A stretch of DNA of 20,113 bases, taken from assembly GCA_035628035.1 (NCBI GenBank), contig DASPKS010000091.1, forward strand, positions 1 through 20,113, read 5' to 3'. The first letter of the stretch is position 1; each line of letters starts with the position of its first letter. The notes below the pieces were generated by a model that worked only from the letters and a program-made list of their open reading frames with translations, was not told the origin of the DNA and searched no databases. The DNA is from DASPKS01 sp035628035. Its GTDB lineage: Bacteria > Bacteroidota > Rhodothermia > Rhodothermales > Rubricoccaceae. Made by a program: the position numbers and the translations under genes. Shown here piece by piece: positions 1-7,646 of this stretch.

Positions 1-521
1 TCTTTTACAAGTCCGACCCCGACCGGCGGCTCACGAGCGAGGAGATGGTGGACTTCTGGCAGGGCTGGGTGGAGGAGTACCCCATCATCTCGCTCGAGGA
101 CGGCCTCGCTGAGAACGACTGGGAGGGGTGGCGGCTCCTCACCCAGCGCGTCGGCGACCGCGTCCAGCTCGTCGGCGACGACCTCTTCGTGACGAACACC
201 GAGCGCCTCCAGCGTGGGCTCGACGAGGACGTGGCCAACGCCATCCTCATCAAGCCGAACCAGATCGGCACCCTCACCGAGACGCTGGAGGCGGTGGAGC
301 TGGCGCACCGCTACGCGTACGCGTCGGTGCTCTCGCACCGCTCGGGCGAGACGGAGGACACGACGATCGCCGACCTCGCGGTGGCGACGGGGTGCGGCCA
401 GATCAAGACGGGCTCGGCCAGCCGCTCCGACCGCACGGCGAAGTACAACCAGCTCCTCCGCATCGAGGAGGCCCTCGGCGCCGCCGCCGTCTACCCCGGC
501 ATGGACGCGTTCCGGTTCTGA
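1..521 (+). CDS. eno: enolase, C-terminal part (5' end outside window)
   Basis: Enolase converts 2-phosphoglycerate to phosphoenolpyruvate in glycolysis, in the cytosol. Only the last ~172 codons are present; the reading frame is open from base 3 and ends at TGA 519-521. Visible family hallmarks are the metal-ligand region SLEDGLAENDW, VGDDLFVTN, the catalytic-lysine segment IKPNQIGT, SHRSGETEDT, GQIKTGS with the second conserved lysine, and the near-terminal KYNQLLRIEEALG. The order and spacing match bacterial enolase. The C-terminus (YPGMDAFRF) is ordinary in length. The next gene is convergent, and the gap between them is filled by a tandem palindrome array. Identification is secure; the start lies upstream of the window. 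Confidence 0.97.
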   Translation, partial: FYKSDPDRRLTSEEMVDFWQGWVEEYPIISLEDGLAENDWEGWRLLTQRVGDRVQLVGDDLFVTNTERLQRGLDEDVANAILIKPNQIGTLTETLEAVELAHRYAYASVLSHRSGETEDTTIADLAVATGCGQIKTGSASRSDRTAKYNQLLRIEEALGAAAVYPGMDAFRF

Positions 522-726
522 GGGCCGTCCGGCGCCGGCGGCGTGCACGCCGCGGCGCGGGGACGGCCGTCCGGGGGCACGGACCGTCGTCCGGGCATCC
601 CGAACCGCGGTCCCGTGGATTCGGACGGCCGTCCGGAGGCCGGGACCGCCGTCCGGCGCGCGGGGACGGCCGTCCGGAGGGCGCGGTCAGCAGTCCGCCG
701 GGCGCGGACCGGCCTACCGATTGAAA
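519..726. repeat. Tandem array of ~10 near-palindromes with 20-21 bp period
   Basis: Twelve-base near-palindromes of the form GGAC-NNNN-GTCC, usually followed by GG, start at 561, 581, 602, 623, 643, 664, 685 and 706. A related palindrome GGCGTGCACGCC starts at 540, and a half-matching unit sits at 519. Five units (561, 581, 623, 643, 664) have perfect GGAC/GTCC arms while their centres differ (GGCC, CGTC, GGCC, CGCC, GGCC); the spacers also differ. Every start-to-start distance is 20 or 21 bp, i.e. two helical turns. The array fills the gap between two convergent genes (eno and a lipoprotein gene), so it is not an obvious promoter region. It could be a binding array for a dimeric protein, a terminator-like or RNA-processing region, or an expanded tandem repeat; the sequence alone does not decide. 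Confidence 0.85.
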
Positions 727-736
727 TCGGGCCCTT

Positions 737-1669
737 TTACCGCACCGGGAGGCCGAGCGCGGTGCGGTAGGCGGTGTCGTCGAGGCCGTTGTGCTGCCAG
801 TACGCGAGCTGGATCCGCTCGCGCCGCGTGGCGCGCGTGGTGAGCGGCTCGCCGCCGCGCCCGTCCGGATACGTCTCCTCCCACCCCTCGATCTCGAAGG
901 GGAACGCCGCGCGGAAGCGGATGGCGAGCGTGCGCCGGAGCGCGGGGTACGTGACGGTGTAGACGCGGAGGGCCGCGTCGGCGGAGTCCGCCGTGAGGGT
1001 GGCCGTGGCGTCCTGCGCCTCGAAGGGGACGTGCTTGAGGCGGAGGAAGAGCGTGCCCGGCACGAGGCGGAGCGCGCCCGTCGGGAGCGCGTCGGGGTTG
1101 AGGCGGAGGAGCGCCCAGAGGTCGTCTTCCAGCCGGGCACCGGTGATGCTGAGGTCCTGGTCGCCCTCGCGCTCGAAGTAGGAGTACGCGCGGAGGCGGT
1201 AGCCGTCGGGCGCGCGGTTGAGCTGGGTGTACACCTGCCCGCACCACTCCTGCACGGAGGTCGTCACCTTCAGCGCGGGCGCGGCGTCGACGGGCGTGAA
1301 GACGGAGGTCATCGTCGAGTACGGGTACACCCCCGTGATGAAGTTGCGCGTCGCGTTGAGCTTGAGCACGGTCACCGCATCGTCGCCCGCCGCGACATGG
1401 TCGTCCACCTTCACGTGCTTCGAGCGCGAGAACGGCTCGGTCACGAACACGAGCACGGCGTCGCCGGGCCGGAGGGCGCCGTAGCGGGCCTGCTCCAGCG
1501 TGTAGCTCGTCAGCTCCGCCTGCCCCTGGTACCAGTACGCGCCGAAGGTGTCGGCCGGGACGGCCAGCCCGGGCGGCGGGTCAGGATCGGCCTGGGCGAC
1601 GGGCGCGGGCGCGTCGGGCGCGCAGGCCGCGCAGAGGAGGAGCAGCGCGAGGACGGAGCGGAACGGCAT
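737..1669 (-). CDS. conserved lipoprotein of unknown function
   Basis: The 310-residue product starts with a lipoprotein signal peptide: a basic MPFR start, a hydrophobic run and a lipobox ending LLCAAC, with the lipidated Cys at about residue 13 or 16. A Pro/Ala-rich linker follows. The mature part begins with the segment FGAYWYQGQAELTSYTLEQA and then RYGALRPGDAVLVFVTEPFS. I recall this pattern from lipoproteins in Bacteroidota that are often labelled 'septum formation inhibitor Maf'; nothing here resembles the Maf nucleotide-pyrophosphatase fold, so I would not transfer that name. Likely location is the periplasm or the inner face of the outer membrane. The gene is convergent with eno and follows another minus-strand gene after a 54-bp gap, so the two may be co-transcribed. 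The function is unknown. Confidence 0.85.
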   Translation of the reverse strand: MPFRSVLALLLLCAACAPDAPAPVAQADPDPPPGLAVPADTFGAYWYQGQAELTSYTLEQARYGALRPGDAVLVFVTEPFSRSKHVKVDDHVAAGDDAVTVLKLNATRNFITGVYPYSTMTSVFTPVDAAPALKVTTSVQEWCGQVYTQLNRAPDGYRLRAYSYFEREGDQDLSITGARLEDDLWALLRLNPDALPTGALRLVPGTLFLRLKHVPFEAQDATATLTADSADAALRVYTVTYPALRRTLAIRFRAAFPFEIEGWEETYPDGRGGEPLTTRATRRERIQLAYWQHNGLDDTAYRTALGLPVR

Positions 1670-1723
1670 CGGAGGCGGGCGGCGGGTTCGAGCCGCCTAC
1701 GTCGCGCCGCCGCCACTGATCCG

Positions 1724-2257
1724 TCAGCGCGTGGGCGTCGAGGGCACCGGCTCGGCGGGGGCAGGGGCCGGACGGCTGAGCGGCGCAGGGAGCAACGCAT
1801 TGAGGGCGTCGGCGAGCGCGAGCACGTCCCGCCGCTGCGCTTCGAGGTTCGCGGCCACGGCCACGTTCATCCCGCGCGCCCGCGCCTTCACCCGCGCGAG
1901 CGCCGCGGTGTCCACGCCGGCCCCCCCGGCGGCTTCGAGCGCGGCGACGGCGGCCTGGAGGTTCGCGTTGGCCGTCCCGAAGTTGCGCTCGTCGAGGTCG
2001 AGCGCCGAACGGTAGGTGAGCGCGAGCGCTTCGAGGAGGCGCGCGTTCGTGGCCGCGCTGTCGCGCGCGACCTCCGCCGCCGTCGCCCGCTCCTCCAGCG
2101 CGCCGACCGGCTTGCGCCCGAGCGTCCGCCCGACGAGGAACAGCACCGTCGCGATGATGAGCACGCCGAGCGCCGCGGCGGCGAGCTTCCGGAGGCGCGC
2201 GTGCTTCACGGGCGTCGAAGGCGGGGACGAGGGGCCTGGGGGCGGCGGGGTTTCCAT
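1724..2257 (-). CDS. small single-pass membrane protein, function unknown
   Basis: The ATG at 2257 gives a 177-residue protein (METPPPPG start); a GTG at 2278 in the same frame would add seven residues, and neither has a clear Shine-Dalgarno. A Pro-rich N-terminus is followed by a basic KHARLRK stretch and one transmembrane helix (about residues 27-46, AAAALGVLIIATVLFLVG). The rest is Ala/Glu/Arg-rich and probably helical, possibly coiled coil (LEERATAAEVARDSAATNAR onward), ending in a Pro/Ala-rich tail. I do not recognise a named domain. The codon bias matches the neighbours, and the 54-bp gap to the lipoprotein gene downstream suggests one transcription unit. It is divergent from the DUF5916 gene. 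Confidence 0.7.
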   Translation of the reverse strand: METPPPPGPSSPPSTPVKHARLRKLAAAALGVLIIATVLFLVGRTLGRKPVGALEERATAAEVARDSAATNARLLEALALTYRSALDLDERNFGTANANLQAAVAALEAAGGAGVDTAALARVKARARGMNVAVAANLEAQRRDVLALADALNALLPAPLSRPAPAPAEPVPSTPTR

Positions 2258-2461
2258 GAGCGGAGGGGCGAGGTACACGAAGATAACCGCCCGACCTCAC
2301 TCGCCCGGGAGCGCTCCCACCCTGCTGCGCCCGCCGAGGGCCTCCACGAGCGCTCCTGCCAGCAAGCGCCGCGGCTCGGCCCGCGCCGGGGCCGCCAGCG
2401 TGGGGCAGTGATCGGGAGCGGAAGCCGAGCCCATTCGGCGGGACCTTCACAGGGACCGTGC

Positions 2462-2527
2462 TGGAAACGCAGCAGGCGCACCGTAACATTCTGAGCAGGC
2501 CGCCCGTCTTGGCGGCATCCCCCTGCT
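2462..2527 (+). promoter_or_regulatory. candidate promoter and leader stem-loop of the DUF5916 gene
   Basis: TAACAT (2484-2489) could be a -10 element with a weak TGGAAA (2462-2467) 16 bp upstream. Just after it lies a two-tier inverted repeat: AGCAGG 2494-2499 with CCTGCT 2522-2527, enclosing GCCGCC 2499-2504 with GGCGGC 2511-2516. It would fold at the start of the mRNA, 12 bases before the ATG at 2540. The promoter match is poor; the inverted repeat is real but short. The rest of the divergent gap (2258-2461) shows nothing I can name. Confidence 0.25.
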
Positions 2528-2539
2528 GCCTGCCAAGGT

Positions 2540-5125
2540 ATGGTTCGTCGCTACGCCGCCGCGCTTCTGTTCCTTCTCGTTCTCGCTTCTGGCGCACGTG
2601 CGCAGGGCGATGAGGCCCCCTCCATCGACCGCTCGGACGGACCCCGCCGCGTGATGACGGCGGCCCCCGCGCAGGGCATCCGCGTGGACGGCGCGCTCGA
2701 CGAGGCGGCCTGGGCCGCGGCCACGCCCGCCACCGACTTCGTCCAGTTCGAGCCGACGGAAGGGGCGCCCGCTTCTCAGCAAACGGAAGTCCGCGTGCTC
2801 TACGGACCCTCCGACCTCTACGTCGGCGCGTACCTCTACGACACCGAGCCCGACCGCATCCGCCGGTTCCTCTCGCGCCGCGACGACGACGGCGATGCCG
2901 ACTTCTTCATCGTCGGCCTCGACGGCTACAACGACCGGAAGACCGCCTACCTCTTCGGCGTGACGGCGGCGGGCGTCCAGTTCGACGCCTTCCTCGGGAG
3001 CAACGGCGACGACGACGAGTCGTGGGACGCCGTGTGGGACTCCGAGGTGCGGATCGTCCCCGACGGGTGGGTGATCGAGATGCGCATCCCGTACTCGCAG
3101 CTCCGGTTCTCGGAGGGCGCCGAGGCGTGGGGCATCCAGTTCCTCCGCGACATCCCCCGCACCGGCGAGGAGGCGTTCTGGACGCCGTTCGGACACGACG
3201 AGGCCAACAGCGGGATCGTGCAGTTCTTCGGGCGGCTCGACGGGCTCAGCGGCGTCCGCCCCCGCCGCGCCGTGCAGGTGGCCCCCTACTCGCTCGCCCG
3301 CGCCCACACCTTCGAGCACGGCGAAGTGCCCGGCACCACCGACTCCGACGTCGGCGCCGACGTCGGGGCCGACCTCAAGCTCGGCCTCGCCTCGAACGTC
3401 ATCCTCGACGCCACGATCAACCCCGACTTCGGGCAGGTCGAGGCCGACCCCGCCCAGCTCAACCTCTCGACGTTCGAGACCTTCTTCCAGGAGAAGCGGC
3501 CGTTCTTCCTCGAAGGCACGCAGATCTTCGACTTCCAGATCGGGAATGGCGACGGGGCCCTCCTCTACACCCGCCGCATCGGCGCGGCTTCCCGGATCAT
3601 CGGCGCGACGAAGCTCTCGGCGCGGCTCCCGAGCGGGCTCTCCGTGGGCGTCCTCACTGCTGCGACGGGCAACGACTTCGACCCCAGCCAGTTCTTCGGC
3701 GTGACCCGCCTCCGCCGCGAGTTCGGCACGCAGAACTACGTGGGCGCTTCCGTCACCGCCTTCGACGACGACGGCGCCCAAGGCGGGACGGCCCGCCGCG
3801 CCTTCGCCGGCGCCGCCGACTGGGACCTCCGCCTCGGCGCCGACCGCGCGTACATGTTCTCGGGCGTGCTCGCCGGCTCCCAGCGCCAGTTCACCGGCCC
3901 CGACGACCCGGCCCCGACCCAGCGCGGCTACGCGCTCTACGTCGGCTTCGACCGCGTGAAGGGGTACTTCACGCCGGGCAGCGGGCTCCGCATCTACTCG
4001 CCCGGATTCGACGTGAACGACGTGGGCCGCTTCCGGCAGAACGACCTCATCCAGGGCCGCCTCGGGATGGGGTACCTCCTCAACCGGGGCGAGCCGATCC
4101 GGCCCTTCCGCCGGTTCAACACCTACCTCGTCGGCACCCAGACGTGGCGCTACGCCGATGGCCTCAACCGCGGTCTCGAGCTGCAGGCCGGCGGCGGCGG
4201 CCAGCTCCTCAACTTCCACGCGCTCTACTTCGACCTCGGGTTCTCCGGCCTCGGGGGCTACGACGTGCGGGAAACGCGCGGGCTCGGGCCGGTCCGCCAC
4301 CTCCGCAGCGGCGGCATCAACGTCAACTACGTGACCGACGAGCGGAAGCGGTTCGTCGTCTACCCCGGCTTCAACATGTGGCTCACCGAGGGCGGGGGGC
4401 GCTCGACGTCCGGCTGGACCGACGTCTCGTGGAACGCCAGCACGCGCGTCTCCTTCTCCGCCGGTGCCTACCTCAGCGCCGATGAGAACGCGACGGCGTG
4501 GGCCGCCAACGAGAGCCTGTTCCGGATGGCCGACGGGCTCTTCATCGGGGACGTCGCGGGAGCACCGGGCGCGTTCGAAGAGGCCGACCTCCACGCGCTC
4601 GACCTCGACGAGGCCACCGTGGATGCCCTCCTCGACGGCGTGGCGCCGTTCGAAGGCACCCACGGCATTGAGGGAGCGGCGGCGTTCCACGTGCCGGTGT
4701 TCGGGCTCCGCGACACGCGCACGGCCAGCCTTACCGTTCGCACGAACCTCCTCTTCAGCCCCACGCTCTCGCTCCAGCTCTACGGCCAGCTCTTCGGCGC
4801 GCGCGGGCGGTATGACGGCTTCCGCCTCCTCGCCAATCCCGACGAGTTCCGCGACTTTGAGGCCTACCCGAAGCGGCGCGACTTCGCCTTCCACTCGCTC
4901 AACGCGAACGTCGTCCTCCGCTGGCAGTACCGCCCAGGCTCCACCCTCTTCGTCGTCTGGACGCAGGCGCGAAACGACGGGACGAGCGAGGAGCTTCTCC
5001 TCGACGGCTCCACGCCCCCCCGCTCACCGTTCGACGTGACGACGCTCGGCCACCTCGGCGACACGTTCCGGATCTTCCCGGAGAACGTGTTCCTGGTCAA
5101 GCTGAACTACCTGCTGATGCGGTAG
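2540..5125 (+). CDS. DUF5916 / CBM9-like outer-membrane protein
   Basis: The 861-residue product has an N-terminal signal peptide (MVRRYAAALLFLLVLASGARA, cleavage near ARA-Q). A carbohydrate-binding-module-9-like (DOMON-type) domain follows at about residues 45-235, recognised by IRVDGALDEAAW, YVGAYLYD and the WDSEVRI...GWVIEMRIPYSQLRF region. The remaining ~600 residues carry the DUF5916 pattern (NPDFGQVEADPAQLNLSTFE, FFQEKRPFFLEG, then alternating aromatic strands) and end in a strand-like FLVKLNYLLMR tail, typical of an outer-membrane beta barrel. Family members are found in Bacteroidota and relatives; the substrate is not known to me. The ATG at 2540 fits the signal peptide exactly. The gene is probably monocistronic, since it diverges from 1724-2257 and is convergent with clpS 12 bp downstream. 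Confidence 0.88.
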   Translation: MVRRYAAALLFLLVLASGARAQGDEAPSIDRSDGPRRVMTAAPAQGIRVDGALDEAAWAAATPATDFVQFEPTEGAPASQQTEVRVLYGPSDLYVGAYLYDTEPDRIRRFLSRRDDDGDADFFIVGLDGYNDRKTAYLFGVTAAGVQFDAFLGSNGDDDESWDAVWDSEVRIVPDGWVIEMRIPYSQLRFSEGAEAWGIQFLRDIPRTGEEAFWTPFGHDEANSGIVQFFGRLDGLSGVRPRRAVQVAPYSLARAHTFEHGEVPGTTDSDVGADVGADLKLGLASNVILDATINPDFGQVEADPAQLNLSTFETFFQEKRPFFLEGTQIFDFQIGNGDGALLYTRRIGAASRIIGATKLSARLPSGLSVGVLTAATGNDFDPSQFFGVTRLRREFGTQNYVGASVTAFDDDGAQGGTARRAFAGAADWDLRLGADRAYMFSGVLAGSQRQFTGPDDPAPTQRGYALYVGFDRVKGYFTPGSGLRIYSPGFDVNDVGRFRQNDLIQGRLGMGYLLNRGEPIRPFRRFNTYLVGTQTWRYADGLNRGLELQAGGGGQLLNFHALYFDLGFSGLGGYDVRETRGLGPVRHLRSGGINVNYVTDERKRFVVYPGFNMWLTEGGGRSTSGWTDVSWNASTRVSFSAGAYLSADENATAWAANESLFRMADGLFIGDVAGAPGAFEEADLHALDLDEATVDALLDGVAPFEGTHGIEGAAAFHVPVFGLRDTRTASLTVRTNLLFSPTLSLQLYGQLFGARGRYDGFRLLANPDEFRDFEAYPKRRDFAFHSLNANVVLRWQYRPGSTLFVVWTQARNDGTSEELLLDGSTPPRSPFDVTTLGHLGDTFRIFPENVFLVKLNYLLMR

Positions 5126-5137
5126 AGGTCGGAGTCG

Positions 5138-5458
5138 CTACCCCTCGATCTCCGTGACGAGCTCGATCTCGCGGAGGACGCCCTGCACGCGGAGGCAGTC
5201 GAAGAACTCCCCCTCGTAGACGCAGTCCTTCCCCCGGGTGTGGACCGTCCAAGCGTGCTCCTCGGCGCGCGCCTCCGTGCACCCGGTCGCCTTGACGAGT
5301 TGGAAGATGACCTCGTCGAAGGTGTGGATGTTGTCGTCGAAGAGGATCACGCGCCAAGGCGTCTCGATCCGCGTCTCCTCGGTCGTCTCCTCCTCGACCG
5401 CGACGTCCGGCGTCGCCGGGTCGGCCCCCCACGGAAGCTCCCGCCCGCGCTCGCTCAT
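5138..5458 (-). CDS. clpS: ATP-dependent Clp protease adaptor ClpS
   Basis: ClpS delivers N-degron substrates to ClpAP/ClpCP in the cytosol. The 106-residue product has a variable acidic N-terminal extension (about 1-30) and then the ClpS core: WRVILFDDNIHTFDEVI (35-51) supplies the D-D-N binding-pocket residues at 41-43, and the HTRGKDCV segment gives the conserved H73 and G76-K77. An open frame runs far upstream of the ATG at 5458, but the upstream part has no homology sense and overlaps purS and pssA. The chosen ATG overlaps the purS stop as ATGA, implying translational coupling. It is the last gene of the psd-pssA-purS-clpS operon. The D-N-x-H-T-F variant resembles the Bacteroidota form more than the proteobacterial one. 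Confidence 0.9.
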   Translation of the reverse strand: MSERGRELPWGADPATPDVAVEEETTEETRIETPWRVILFDDNIHTFDEVIFQLVKATGCTEARAEEHAWTVHTRGKDCVYEGEFFDCLRVQGVLREIELVTEIEG

Positions 5459-5718
5459 ACGGCCGCCGACGGCTCCAGGACCTCCACGGCGTAGTCCTCC
5501 ATCACCGGGTTGGCGAGGAGCTTCTCGCACGCCGCGCGTGCGACGGCCTCGGCCTCCTCCGGCGCGTCGGCCTCGATGCGGAGCGCGACGTGCTTCCCGA
5601 CGCGGACCTCCTCTACCCCCTCGTAGCCGAGCGAGTGGAGCGCGTGGCGAACGGCCCTCCCCTGGGGGTCGAGGATCGACGGGCGGAGTGTGACGGTGAC
5701 GGCGACGGTGTAGACCAC
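5455..5718 (-). CDS. purS: phosphoribosylformylglycinamidine synthase subunit PurS
   Basis: PurS is the small bridging subunit of the PurS-PurQ-PurL complex that makes FGAM in purine synthesis. The 87-residue length is normal. Family-typical segments are VTLRPSILDPQGRAVRHAL, SLGYEGVEEVRVGKHV and the C-terminal CEKLLANPVMEDYAVEV. Its TGA overlaps the clpS ATG (ATGA), and it follows pssA by 12 bp. No purQ or purL lies in the window; purS normally sits beside purQ, so here it has been captured by a phospholipid/proteolysis operon. The catalytic partners must be encoded elsewhere if the pathway is complete. Confidence 0.93.
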   Translation of the reverse strand: MVYTVAVTVTLRPSILDPQGRAVRHALHSLGYEGVEEVRVGKHVALRIEADAPEEAEAVARAACEKLLANPVMEDYAVEVLEPSAAV

Positions 5719-5730
5719 GGCGACGATGGC

Positions 5731-6552
5731 TCAGAGAGAGGACTCTTCGGCGGGGTCCTCCCGCGCCACGCGAACGGCCCACGCGATGGCCCCGCCGATC
5801 CCTACGGCAAGATACACCACCACCGCGATGAGGAGCCCGGCTGCATCCAGGAACAGCACGAGGAGGACGGCCACGAAGAAGGCGATGAACCGCTTGGGGT
5901 ACTTCCGAAGCGCCGCCCGCGTCGGCTGCGGGAGGGCGATGAACCGGATGGGCGAGACCATCAGGGCCGAGAGCACGACGGTCATCGGGAGGAGGATCGA
6001 AAGGCGTCCGCGCTCGAGGCCACTGAACCACGTGTCGTCCTGAAACGTGAGGATGAACGTGACGATGGCGCCGGCCTGCGCAGGGATAGGGAGCCCGACG
6101 AAGTAGTCCTTCTTCTCCCCCACCTCGGCGAGCGTGTTGTACCGCGCGAGGCGGAACGCGCCGAAGATGGCGGGCAGCGCCGCGAGGAACGCCCCGTAGG
6201 CGAAGTCCTTCAGCCCGAACTCGTAGAGGAGGAACGAGGGCGCCACGCCGAACGAGACCACGTCGCACAGCGAGTCCAGCTCGGTGCCGAACGCGGACGA
6301 GGTGCCGGCGAGGCGGGCCACCATCCCATCGAGGAGGTCGAAGAACCCGGCCAGCACGATGAGCCATGCGGCCCCCTCGAGGTTGCCCTGGCTCGCCTGC
6401 ACGATGGAGAAAAACCCGCTGAGAAGGTTCCCCATCGTGAAGAAGCTCGGGACTGCCGAGCGGGGAACATGGGGGCGAAGCGCGCGGGCCCCCGCCAGCC
6501 GGCGGCGGCGGCGGGTGGGTCGGTCTGGGCCGGCGCGACGGCGCAGCTCCAT
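5731..6552 (-). CDS. pssA: CDP-diacylglycerol-serine O-phosphatidyltransferase
   Basis: PssA makes phosphatidylserine from CDP-diacylglycerol and L-serine in the membrane. The CDP-alcohol phosphatidyltransferase signature is complete: D75-G76-xx-A79-R80, G89, D93 and D97 in DGMVARLAGTSSAFGTELDS plus LCD. Around it lie several hydrophobic helices, including SFFTMGNLLSGFFSIV near residue 40 and a very hydrophobic pair at the C-terminus. The first 30 residues are strongly basic, longer than needed. The ATG at 6552 overlaps the psd stop by one base (TAATG), which supports this start over the internal Met40. Next to psd it completes the two-step route to phosphatidylethanolamine. Confidence 0.95.
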   Translation of the reverse strand: MELRRRAGPDRPTRRRRRLAGARALRPHVPRSAVPSFFTMGNLLSGFFSIVQASQGNLEGAAWLIVLAGFFDLLDGMVARLAGTSSAFGTELDSLCDVVSFGVAPSFLLYEFGLKDFAYGAFLAALPAIFGAFRLARYNTLAEVGEKKDYFVGLPIPAQAGAIVTFILTFQDDTWFSGLERGRLSILLPMTVVLSALMVSPIRFIALPQPTRAALRKYPKRFIAFFVAVLLVLFLDAAGLLIAVVVYLAVGIGGAIAWAVRVAREDPAEESSL

Positions 6553-7244
6553 TACCGGGCCTCCACCGCCGCCGCAGCGCGCGCTTCCACCCGCGCCACT
6601 GGGAGCCGACCGATGACGGTCTCGCCCGCCACCACGTGGTCCCCCACCGCTACGTCGAGGGGGATGTCCGGCGGGACGACGACGTCCATGCGGGAGCCGA
6701 ACTTCACGATGCCGTAGCGCTGCCCCGCACGGACGCGCTCGCCCTCCCGCACGTAGAACACGATCCGCCGCGCCACCGCCCCGGCGATCTGCTTGAAGAG
6801 CACGCGCGTCCCACTCGGGTGCCGGAGGCCGATCTCACTCCGCTCATTCTTGTCGCTCGCCTTCGGGTGCCACGCCACGAGGTAGTCGCCTGGCACGTAC
6901 CGGACGAACTCCACGACCCCGTCGGCCGGGATGCGGTTGACGTGGACGTTGAGCGGAGATAGGAAGATGGAGACGCGACGTGCCGGTCCCTGGAGATACA
7001 GCGGCTCATGCTCTTCCACGATCTCGATCACCTTCCCATCGGCGGGTGCGAGGAGGAGCGCTTCGGCGCCAGGGGGCGGGGTCCGCTTGGGGTCGCGGAA
7101 GAACCACACCGTGAAGGCCAGCGCAAGCAGGCCCACGCCCGCGAGCAGCCGGGCCCATCCGCCCAGGACAAACCCGGCCGCCGACAGGAGCAATGCGAGG
7201 CCGACGGCGGCGGCAATGAGGGCGTACCCTTCGCGAGCGAACAC
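6552..7244 (-). CDS. psd: phosphatidylserine decarboxylase proenzyme, short FGSR type
   Basis: Psd decarboxylates phosphatidylserine to phosphatidylethanolamine using a pyruvoyl group formed by self-cleavage. The 230-residue protein begins with two hydrophobic helices (about 6-48). It then shows FFRDPKR (48-54), APADGK (66-71), FLSPLNVHVNR (94-104) with His101, and the processing site KFGSR, with cleavage expected between G183 and S184. FGSR instead of LGST marks the short Psd class common in Bacteroidota and many other bacteria. The start is GTG 7244-7242 with no clear ribosome site; no ATG is close enough to serve. It is the first protein gene of the operon and lies 68 bp downstream of the terminator of the structured RNA. 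Confidence 0.94.
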   Translation of the reverse strand: MFAREGYALIAAAVGLALLLSAAGFVLGGWARLLAGVGLLALAFTVWFFRDPKRTPPPGAEALLLAPADGKVIEIVEEHEPLYLQGPARRVSIFLSPLNVHVNRIPADGVVEFVRYVPGDYLVAWHPKASDKNERSEIGLRHPSGTRVLFKQIAGAVARRIVFYVREGERVRAGQRYGIVKFGSRMDVVVPPDIPLDVAVGDHVVAGETVIGRLPVARVEARAAAAVEAR

Positions 7245-7312
7245 GGGAGGTAAGTCGATGAGCGGGCCGTAAACGTCGCAGGGCCATGGGCGCGTTCCAC
7301 TCGCCCGCGTCC

Positions 7313-7348
7313 ATAAAAAAAGGAAGCCCGCTGCGAGAGCGGGCTTCC
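7313..7348 (-). terminator. strong intrinsic terminator of the structured RNA
   Basis: On the minus strand a perfect 11-bp stem (GGAAGCCCGCT / AGCGGGCTTCC, 7348-7338 with 7332-7322) with a 5-nt loop is followed at once by a run of seven T residues (7321-7315). This is a textbook rho-independent terminator read right to left. It lies 68 bp upstream of the psd start, so it either ends an independent RNA or can be bypassed to feed the psd operon. Confidence 0.93.
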
Positions 7349-7646
7349 CTGTACTCCTCGACGCGAGACCTCTCCACCACCCAGCGTGGGGTTGATGGCG
7401 GCGACCCGGGCGCAGAGCACCCTAGAGTCGGCCGCGCGCCCACCTGCGGGCGAGAGGTCGGTTCTCGGCACCGGGCAATAGCCCGCGCGCCTGTGGCGTC
7501 GTCGGAACGCGTCGCCTGCGATCCCGAAGGACCGCCGCGTGGTCGTCCCCGATCCGGTCGGCGCGCGCCTCGGTCGCTTGGGGAACCAAGCGCCCGGGTC
7601 GCCTTCCGGCCGGACACCAACACAGCCTGTACTTTCAACCGCGCAG

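Noticed and set aside
519..726. CRISPR array or coding repeat for the 21-bp units
   Set aside because: Units are 20-21 bp with no separate unique spacers of CRISPR length. The mixture of 20- and 21-bp steps breaks any reading frame across the whole array, and no cas gene is near.
1681..1697. tRNA T-arm-like sequence (GGCGG-GTTCGAG-CCGCC)
   Set aside because: No acceptor stem, D-arm or anticodon arm can be drawn around it on either strand; it is a GC-rich inverted repeat in a short gap.
2447..4894. 815-codon open frame antisense to the DUF5916 gene
   Set aside because: It is a shadow of a GC-rich gene with strong third-position bias. Its product is Val/Glu/Gly/Arg-rich without motifs, while the opposite strand encodes a clear signal peptide and domains.
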